DNA from: Microbotryomycetes sp. JL201
Lineage: Eukaryota > Basidiomycota > Microbotryomycetes
Direction: 5' to 3'
DNA: 64,000 nt
Assembly (NCBI GenBank): GCA_033819885.1
Contig: JAQYUZ010000001.1
Location: forward strand, 248,001 to 312,000
In this document: positions 57,168 through 64,000 of the stretch, piece by piece
Layout: each line of letters starts with the position of its first letter
Numbering within the stretch: the first letter of the stretch is position 1
Notes under the pieces: model-generated
What the model saw: the letters and a program-made list of their open reading frames with translations, nothing else
Database searches by the model: none
What the model was told of the DNA's origin: nothing
Made by a program: the position numbers and the translations under genes

Positions 57168-58769
57168 ATGCGAAGTCGAGTGTACTTCAGCGACGAGCAG
57201 GACTCGTCGCAAGGTCTTGTATCCCCGAGCAAAAGCACTGTGCTTGTCGGTTCTATCGAAAATTCCGCACTCAAACTCTTCCAGCCTGGCACTCGTAGAA
57301 GGTCTCTTGGCGGTCTCCGAAGCACACCGGAGGACGTCGTCAAGCGCGTCATCAACCTTCAAGACGGATATTGGACTCTGGCTTGTCGAAGGCCGGACCT
57401 CGACAAGCCGGCGATGTTCGCTGTCGTACTGTCGCGAAAACCCGCTTTGGACCAGATTGATTCGGCTCGTAACGTCAGAAACGACCTCAGTGGCGACAGG
57501 GCGCAAAGATTGGCAGTCAACATGAAAAGAAACAAGGCTGTCTCGACGCCGATGGCGTTGAATGCGTATTCGGAAGAACAAGCCAACTCGTTTGTCTTTC
57601 GCGTGGACACACTAGAGCAGGCAGAGCTTTGGGTTTTGGCATTATCTCACGAGCTTGACAAACACGATTTGCTCCCCGGGACGAAGAGCAGAGCGTCGCC
57701 TGTGCCTTCAACATCGAGTAGTGCGATGAGCGTTTCGCTTTCTGCCGGCGCCGAGACTGGAACGAGGTCGCCTCACCAGCGCTTGTCATGGCTCAATCGT
57801 CCGGCCCCACCTTTGCACAACTATCGAATTGGACCCACTCACGAGAAATCAAAAAAGTCTGCCGAACCTGGAATCGCGCCCTCGCCATCTTTAAAATTGA
57901 GACGGTCGACGTCCACTCTCAACACGAGCTCAAGCGCAGCATCTTCGGTCGATATGACCAGAAGCAGATCGGACTCGCGTGCGGTCCTCGATCGCTCGAT
58001 TGGAGCCGGAAAGCGGATCCTAGGGACAGTGTTGGGTCGCAGCGCCAGAAAGACGGAAGTCCGACCAGACGAAGAATCTCGATCGCATGCAGAACACCAT
58101 GGTACCCACTGGGCAATGTCGCCCCCGGCAGCTCAACCGGAGCCCGTCACACCCACCATGTCCGAGTCATCACAAGCTTCATCATCAAGGTCTGGAGCAA
58201 GCTCTCCACGTACGCCGCGAGCAGAATGGAGCTTTGCATACGAGTCGCGCGACATTCCTCAACGGCTGGTGGCAGAAAGACGGGACCCGATTGGATTAGG
58301 ATTTTGTACAGAAGACGAGTCATTTGTCGACAAGTCTGCAGCGTCTTTGCGTGTTACGAAGGACAGATTCGAGCCGAACGAACTGTTGGCGCGAATTGCG
58401 CAAGCAACATCGTCCTCAGCTTGCTCGAGTCTTCACCCGCGATCGTCAGATCCTGCTCTTGCTGGGCTGACGAGGTCAGTCTCGGCCATGTCTGTCGCGT
58501 CGCACGATTCTCGGCTTGTCAAGCCAACCGCAAATGTTCTCAACAGTCGATCGAACGTGTGGCCAACTCCGGGCGGACTGTCGCCTCGTCCGCGCCGTTC
58601 CAGCGCGAAGTCGTCGACTCGAGAAAATGCCATGTCGAAATCTGTGTCTCTACGGAGTGTTGTCACGCTGGCAGACCCTCGCGTTGGGCTGCCCCGCAAC
58701 GGCGGTGTTGCCGAGCGAGGCATAGTGTCAAGTTCCGCGCGAATTGGTCAGAGCGGGCTCTGCAATTGA
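57168..58769 (+). CDS. PH-like domain protein, unknown function
   Basis: Single exon, 533 aa. Residues ~20-165 look like a PH fold. Beta strands are STVLVGSIENSALKLF, DGYWTLACRRP and AMFAVVLSRKPA, and the fold closes with the Trp-containing helix of the pattern NSFVFRVDTLEQAELWVLAL. The rest is Ser/Arg/Pro-rich and disordered, with many possible phosphorylation sites (RRSTSTLNTSSSAASS). Probably a membrane- or lipid-associated adaptor; no enzyme motif is seen. The PH assignment is by secondary-structure pattern rather than a clear family match. Two long out-of-frame ORFs overlap it and are judged shadows. Confidence 0.6.
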   Translation: MRSRVYFSDEQDSSQGLVSPSKSTVLVGSIENSALKLFQPGTRRRSLGGLRSTPEDVVKRVINLQDGYWTLACRRPDLDKPAMFAVVLSRKPALDQIDSARNVRNDLSGDRAQRLAVNMKRNKAVSTPMALNAYSEEQANSFVFRVDTLEQAELWVLALSHELDKHDLLPGTKSRASPVPSTSSSAMSVSLSAGAETGTRSPHQRLSWLNRPAPPLHNYRIGPTHEKSKKSAEPGIAPSPSLKLRRSTSTLNTSSSAASSVDMTRSRSDSRAVLDRSIGAGKRILGTVLGRSARKTEVRPDEESRSHAEHHGTHWAMSPPAAQPEPVTPTMSESSQASSSRSGASSPRTPRAEWSFAYESRDIPQRLVAERRDPIGLGFCTEDESFVDKSAASLRVTKDRFEPNELLARIAQATSSSACSSLHPRSSDPALAGLTRSVSAMSVASHDSRLVKPTANVLNSRSNVWPTPGGLSPRPRRSSAKSSTRENAMSKSVSLRSVVTLADPRVGLPRNGGVAERGIVSSSARIGQSGLCN

Positions 58770-58933
58770 TGGAAAAACGTAAAAGGCCGAGTACTTGTAG
58801 TTGATGACGAGCTTCTGTTGGTTGAACCAGTGTTGCCGATTATCGGTCCAGCAAAGATGTCACGTGATACAGATCCAAGCGCGGCAAGCGTCTCCGACGG
58901 AAGCGCTCGGCCCCTCTTGGCTTTGCCCACAAA

Positions 58934-60849
58934 ATGTCTGCGCTCGTTCGATCGGTTGCGCGCTCTGCAGCAGTGTCTGCCCGCTCGGCAACATGCACGC
59001 GTGCAGTTGCTGCTCCTCTGAGGTGAGTGCGAGGCGTGCACGGCATCACGTCGCGACCGGGTTTCACGTTGCACCGGTTGCTGACGCGCGACCCTGGACG
59101 CCGTGGGCAGACGCACGTTCGCGACAGAGACGGACGTGCCCCAGTTGACATCGTTGCACACCCTGACGGACGAGGAAGAGATGCTGCGCGACGTTGGTGA
59201 GCTTATTCGGCTTCCGACCGGGTGGCGGCCACAGCCGGACCCGTCGACGTCGTCTCGCGCAGATCGAGCACCACACTGACGTTGGTCGGTGCGCTTCGCG
59301 TCACTCGCAACCGTGTCGGTGTCCAGTGCGCAAGTTTGCAGAAGAGGTAGTCGCTCCAAAGTCGATCGAGATGGACGAGAACGAGAAGATGGACCCAGAG
59401 ATCATCAAGGGCTTGTTTGAACAGGGCGTCAGTACACTCCACTTAGACCCGTACAGACGAGAATCCTAGTACTGACGCGGCGCGCGTAGCTCATGGGCAT
59501 CGAGACCAGCCCCGACCACGGTGGCGCAGGCGCGTCCTTCACGTCCGCCATCGTCGCCATTGAGGAACTCGCAAAGATCGACCCGTCAGTGTCGGTCTGC
59601 TGCGACGTGCACAATACACTTGTCAACACAATCTTCCGCAAGTACGGCAGCAAGCACTTGCAGGACAAGTACTTGCCTCAGCTTTCGGCCGACAAGGTGA
59701 GCCTGCGTTTCCTGGTCCACCTCGATAGGCAGACCGAATGCTGACTTACACGAAATGGCGGTCAGCTCGGCTCATTCTGCCTCTCGGAACCTGCGTCGGG
59801 AAGTGACGCGTTCGCCATGAAGACCACCGCCAAAAAGAGCTCGGACGGTTCGCATTATGTCATCAACGGCTCAAAGATGTGGATCACAAATTCTGCAGAA
59901 GCAGAAATCTTTCTCGTTTTTGCCAACTTGGACCCAAGCAAGGGTTACAAGGGCATTTCGTGCTTCGTCGTCGAAAAGGACATGGGCATCAAGATTGCCA
60001 AGAAGGAGAAAAAGGTCAAGCTGCGCTCGTTCTGAGAGATTGCGTATGACTGACTTGGAACATTGACAACAGCTCGGTATCCGTGCATCATCCACGTGCA
60101 CTCTCGACTTTGACGACGTCAAGGTACCGGCAGAGAACCTGGTCGGACAAGAGGGACATGGCTACAAGTGCGTATTTTTTTCGTTCCGGTCTTTCGTACG
60201 TGTACTGACAACATGCTTGCAGGTATGCCATCGAGATTTTGAACGAAGGTCGCATCGGTATCGCCGCCCAGATGGTCGGTTTGGCACAGGGCGCTTTCAA
60301 CAAGGCTGTGCCGTATACATTCCAGCGTGTTCAGTTTGGCCAACCTGTCGGACAGGTCCGTCTTTGAAGTACTTTCGCGACCGATGGTTGCCTGACGCGC
60401 CCCCATTTTGCAGTTCCAAGGCATGCAGATGCAGTTCGCAGAGGTTGCTACTGAGATTGAAGCCGCTCGCTTGTTGACCTACAACGCGGCTCGTCTCAAG
60501 GAAGAGGGCAAGCCGTTCACCAAGCAGGCAGCCATGGCCAAATGGTATGCTAGCGTCATTGCCGGCAAGGCTTCTGGTCAGGCGATCGAATGGTGTGGAG
60601 GTGTTGGTTTCACCCGGTACGCTTCAACTCTCAGTTAATACTGCGTGGCGCTGATGAGGCTTCTTTGTGCAAACAGCGAGACGGGTATTGAGCGTTTCTA
60701 CCGCGACTCGATGATTGGCAAGATTTACGAGGGTACGAGCACGATCCAATTGCAGACAATTGGTGAGCCGTAGTTCTGCAAGCCTTTGTTTCATCTGCTG
60801 ACGCTCGAAGTCGTACGCAGGCAAGTTCATCACCAAAGAGTACTCGTAA
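58934..60849 (+). CDS. ACADSB: Short/branched-chain acyl-CoA dehydrogenase, mitochondrial
   Basis: FAD enzyme of isoleucine breakdown and short-chain beta-oxidation in the mitochondrial matrix. Exons 58934..59022, 59111..59196, 59327..59427, 59490..59696, 59766..60014, 60073..60167, 60223..60355, 60414..60616, 60677..60762 and 60821..60849 give 425 aa. The presequence ([20 protein letters not shown]) is Arg/Ser-rich. Family motifs: [93 protein letters not shown] and [20 protein letters not shown]. The catalytic base is the Glu in YEGTS. The ACADSB/SBCAD subgroup is chosen by overall similarity; other short-chain members are possible. Confidence 0.92.
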
Positions 60850-60980
60850 ATTGTTTGTGCAATAAAATCGCAGTCCTGTTTCCATGCTTGCCCCTCCTCT
60901 TCCCCTGTGATACCGTACATTGATCATGTACACCCCGTTGCGAACGCCTCGATTTGACTGGTCTCAGGTGTACAAAAGTC

Positions 60981-60989
60981 TATAAATAG
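60981..60989 (+). promoter_or_regulatory. TATA-like box of the APC permease gene
   Basis: TATAAATAG, about 63 bp upstream of the permease ATG at 61052, with a purine/AC-rich stretch just before it. Position fits a core promoter; not otherwise tested. Confidence 0.45.
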
Positions 60990-61051
60990 CAGTCTGCGGA
61001 TTGCCTTCGGTCGCCCCAATCCTGCCTTTCTATCTTTCACGCTTGCTCAAC

Positions 61052-63280
61052 ATGTCAGACACGAAGAGTATCTCGCAAAATTCGGCCGGCGACGAAGCAC
61101 TGCTCGTGAGGCCGCAAACAGGGTCCACCTGAGACTTGCAAACCCGACTCGGGACGATTGGACGAGTTATTGACTCGACGGAAAGCGCGACCGCGTGTTG
61201 TCGAACGGTCAGTCGGCACATGACCAGGACAAAACAAAAGTTCACAAATAAAGAGGCATCACGACCCTTTATGACATCATTGAATTGAAAAGCAACGGGT
61301 GCCCTACCAACGTGGTCTTTTCGCGACCCATTTTTCCGCTTCCGTGCAAAAAGGGTCGGCGAGCCACTGGTGTGCGGCTGAGATTATACCGTCGAACTTG
61401 TCGTGTTAAGGCACGCGGAAGAATCGCTTTTCGGACGGGTCGTTCTCGGACGATATCCCTCTGTCAGGAGGAGAAGGATAGCTCCTCTCTTCGTTGCTGG
61501 TCTCGTGGTTTTGCCTCTGTGTCGTGGCCTCCTCTGAGGCCATGTCAATCGCATGAAGCTTATCGTTGCTTTCACAGGCTCGCTTTGGCTACAAACAGTA
61601 AACGTGTTGATCTGGATCGAGCTCAAGCGCTTGCGCTAATTCACGATTGATCTACCCTGCAGAGTTCTCCATCGGTCATGGTCGCTGTTCGAGTCATTCA
61701 TGGCCGGTTTTGGCGCCCTCTACGTCGTCGGTGGGGCTCGAATCCTTTACTCGATTGGAATTGCCGCTGGCGGTCCCGTCGCTCTGTGGACGTCCATGCT
61801 CATCACTGTCGTCTTCATGATCATCACCGCCGCTTCTTTCGCCGAGATTGCGTCGTCTGTCCCTCTGAGCGGATCTATCTATATCTGGGCTGCATGCAGC
61901 GCCGGGCCAAAATACGGAAGATTTTTTGGATTTCTTGTTGGTGTATGTCGATTTGTTCTGCACGCAAACAGCGCTGACAAGAAGAAGAAAAAAACAGTTT
62001 TGGTCAACTACAGCCTGGACTTCGTTTGTCGCGAGCAACACTCAGGCAACGACCAATTACATTTTGAGCGAGCTGGCCGTCTTTGATCGTGCCTTCCCCG
62101 GCGGGCTCGACGACTCGAACATCAAGTTTCGCGCCGTAGTCTGGATCTGCTCTGAAGTATTGCTACTGCTCGCTATACTGAGTAACACATTGTCGCCACG
62201 CCGATTCGCCTGGATCTTCAAAGCGTCTGCTGCCATTATTGCCCTCGACTTTTTGCTTACAGTCGTCTGGCTGCCCATTGGCGTGTCGCGCACTTATGGG
62301 TTCCAATCTGCCAAATGGGTCTTCACCAAACGGTACAACGGGACAGGAGCAGGGAATGCGTGGAATTGGGCGCTATCGTTCCTGTCGACGAGTGGAGTCT
62401 TGACTGGCTGGGACGCGAGCGGCCACGTAGCCGAAGAAACCAAGAATGCCTCACTGCAGACGGCCCGTGGCATCTTTTGGAGCGCGACATCAGCCGGAGT
62501 GCTCGCTTTTCCGCTGTTGATCTTGTTTCTGTTCTGCTCGCCGAACATTGATGATCTGTTCAGCTTGTCGGCTCCGCAACCTTTCGTGCTCATTTACTCG
62601 ATGGCCCTCGGACGTGGAGGACAGCTGGTCATGACGCTGGTGGCCATTATCGGGCTGTTCATAGTATGTTCGGACATAGAGGAGCGTAGCCTGCCTCAGC
62701 TGATTGTTGTGGCGGTTGACAGAACACATCGTTGGCGGTGACTGCCGCGTCTCGCCTCGTGTTTGCCATCGCGCGAGATGGCATTCTGCCTGGATCGTCT
62801 TGGATTGGCCGTGTTGACCAACATGGCACTCCGAAAAATGCAATCTTGTTCATCGGTATCGTGGCCGGCGTTCTCTTGTGCTCAATCTTGCCGTCCGCTG
62901 TCGCGTTCACCTCGCTTGTGTCTGCTGGAGGAGTTCCGACTATCGCCGCATACGCTCTCATCCCAGCTCTGCGATTGATCTTTACGCGAGACGACTTTCA
63001 TGCGGCTAAATGGAGCACGGGTCGCTTCTCCAAGCCGTTCATGGTCATCGCAACGGTTTTCAATACGTTTCTGCTCGCTGTCCTCTTGTCGCCTTACGTT
63101 TTCCCGGTCACGGCACAGACGTTCAATTTCAGTCCAGTGATTTTAGGAGCAGTCACGATCATGGCTATCGTATCGTACTTTGTCATTCCCGAAGATCGTT
63201 GGTTGGCAAAGAGGTCGTTGCGATCCATCGTCGAAGGCTCAGAGGCCAGAGACGGAAAGATTGTTGCAGAGCATAACTAG
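61052..63280 (+). CDS. APC-family amino-acid/GABA/choline permease
   Basis: Exons 61052..61105, 61578..61597, 61663..61942, 61998..62663 and 62723..63280 give 525 aa. The protein starts MSDTKSISQNSAGDEALLAR, then FGYKQVLHRSWSLFESFMAG and about 12 membrane helices. Typical APC features are GGPVALWTSMLITVVFMI, SSVPLSGSIYIWAA, GWDASGHVAEETKNA (the helix-8 acidic motif), ASRLVFAIARDG and WIGRVDQHGTPKNAILF. Pattern is that of fungal permeases annotated as amino-acid, GABA or choline transporters; substrate not resolved. Intron 1 is unusually long for this window (472 nt) and exon 2 is only 20 nt. Confidence 0.87.
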
Positions 63281-63362
63281 CCACAATCTCGAAGTAATGA
63301 AAGACTTCAACAGTCGTAGAATGTGACTCGATTGCAATGAGCAGCAAATACTTGCGTCCGAC

Positions 63363-64000
63363 CTAGAACTTTTCGACCGATCCGGTCTCTGAAGACACTT
63401 CAATGCCGCGCTGTGCTTGGATGATAAACTCTTTCGATAGCCACCTTTCTTCGGGTACGATCCACCACGTCACAACGGCCATTACGCTGACGATGAAGAA
63501 CACTGCCGACGAATAATTGAACGACTGTGCCGTAACAGGAAAAACATAAGGCGAAAACATGACGCAGCAGATGAACAAGTTCCAGACGGCGGCGACGATG
63601 CAGAACAGGGTCGAGAACCGACCGTTGGACCACTTGGCGTACTTGAAGCGACCTCGAGTGAACATCAAGCGCAGGATCGGAATCAACGCATCTTTCAAAC
63701 GCGTGAAACACTACATTAGCGCCGTGCCGAGGTACAGACCGCATGAACAGCTCACAAGACGCGATGGTGGGAACACCAGAAATCGAGATCAAACTGGTAA
63801 AAGCAACGGTCGACCCCAGTATTGAGCACAATAGGACCGAGGCAATCTGCAATCCAATCGCTCATTAGCACAGTTCGAAACAGTTTGCGTTCGGAACGTA
63901 CAGCCCAGACAAAGATGACGGCGTTACGAGGAGCTCCATTCTTGTCAGTCTTTGCAATCCATGAAGAACCGGGCAGAATGCCATCGCGCGCAATGGCGTT
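63363..64000 (-). CDS. Paralogous APC permease, 3' part only
   Basis: Truncated by the window end. Exons seen from the 3' end are 63363..63691, 63756..63846 and 63902 onward. They encode NAIARDGILPGSSWIAKTDK, SGVPTIASYALIPILRLMFT, MFSPYVFPVTAQSFNYSSAV and the C-terminal IVPEERWLSKEFIIQAQRG. The last 170 residues align closely with the neighbour permease (MSPYVFPVTAQTFNFS-like, VIPEDRWLAKR), so the two are convergent paralogues 82 bp apart. Confidence 0.85.

Noticed and set aside
57788-58804. 338-codon plus-strand frame overlapping the PH-like gene
   Set aside because: Out of frame with the 533-aa protein and basic/Cys-rich in a way typical of a shifted reading frame.
1-64000. CRISPR arrays, rRNA, retroelements or DNA transposons
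   Set aside because: No spaced repeat arrays, ribosomal sequence, reverse-transcriptase or transposase motifs were seen. tRNAs were not searched computationally, so a short one could be missed.

Overview
The window looks like nuclear DNA of a basidiomycete fungus, probably a compact yeast-like or smut-like lineage. The evidence is intron-rich genes with short introns (mostly 50-65 nt), short intergenic gaps on both strands, fungal-type genes (Zn2Cys6 factors, GPI-anchored aspartic protease, ERF4, ketopantoate hydroxymethyltransferase) and metazoan-like components kept by basidiomycetes (kinesin-3, NDUFAF7, FRA10AC1, SPT4, MED13). The lineage assignment is inference. I rebuilt about 31 protein genes exon by exon, using splice signals, reading-frame closure and family similarity. 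Most multi-exon models close exactly in frame.

Layout. 0.5-6 kb: a disordered unknown protein, adenosine kinase, a small coiled-coil protein and a four-helix MARVEL-like membrane protein. 6.3-17.5 kb: MED13 (1,800 aa), mitochondrial ketopantoate hydroxymethyltransferase, NDUFAF7, FRA10AC1 and NDUFB4. 18-24 kb: an RGS-LOV photoreceptor-like protein, a secreted aspartic protease with a duplicated fragment of its 3' end, an unknown 101-aa protein and a BIM1/X325-type surface protein. 24.6-35 kb: a PB1-UBA protein, a FLX1/SLC25A32-type carrier, SPT4, a 1,636-aa glutamine-rich SSXT-like protein and dUTPase. 35-44.4 kb: kinesin-3 (17 exons), EMG1/NEP1 and a mucin-like single-pass surface protein.

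44.7-56.5 kb resembles a small catabolic or secondary-metabolic cluster: an alpha/beta hydrolase, a phenol-hydroxylase-type FAD monooxygenase, a Zn2Cys6 factor and a cupin, then NOPCHAP1-like and ERF4 genes and a second Zn2Cys6 factor. 57-64 kb: a PH-like protein, a short/branched-chain acyl-CoA dehydrogenase and two convergent APC permeases, the second cut by the window end.

The most unusual signals are about seven GC-AG introns among roughly 118, a start codon apparently split by an intron, 7-, 8- and 11-nt exons, stop-free 51-nt introns in kinesin-3 (one just before switch I), and the RGS-LOV and PB1-UBA architectures. I saw no rRNA, tRNA, CRISPR array or intact mobile element; tRNAs were not searched computationally.
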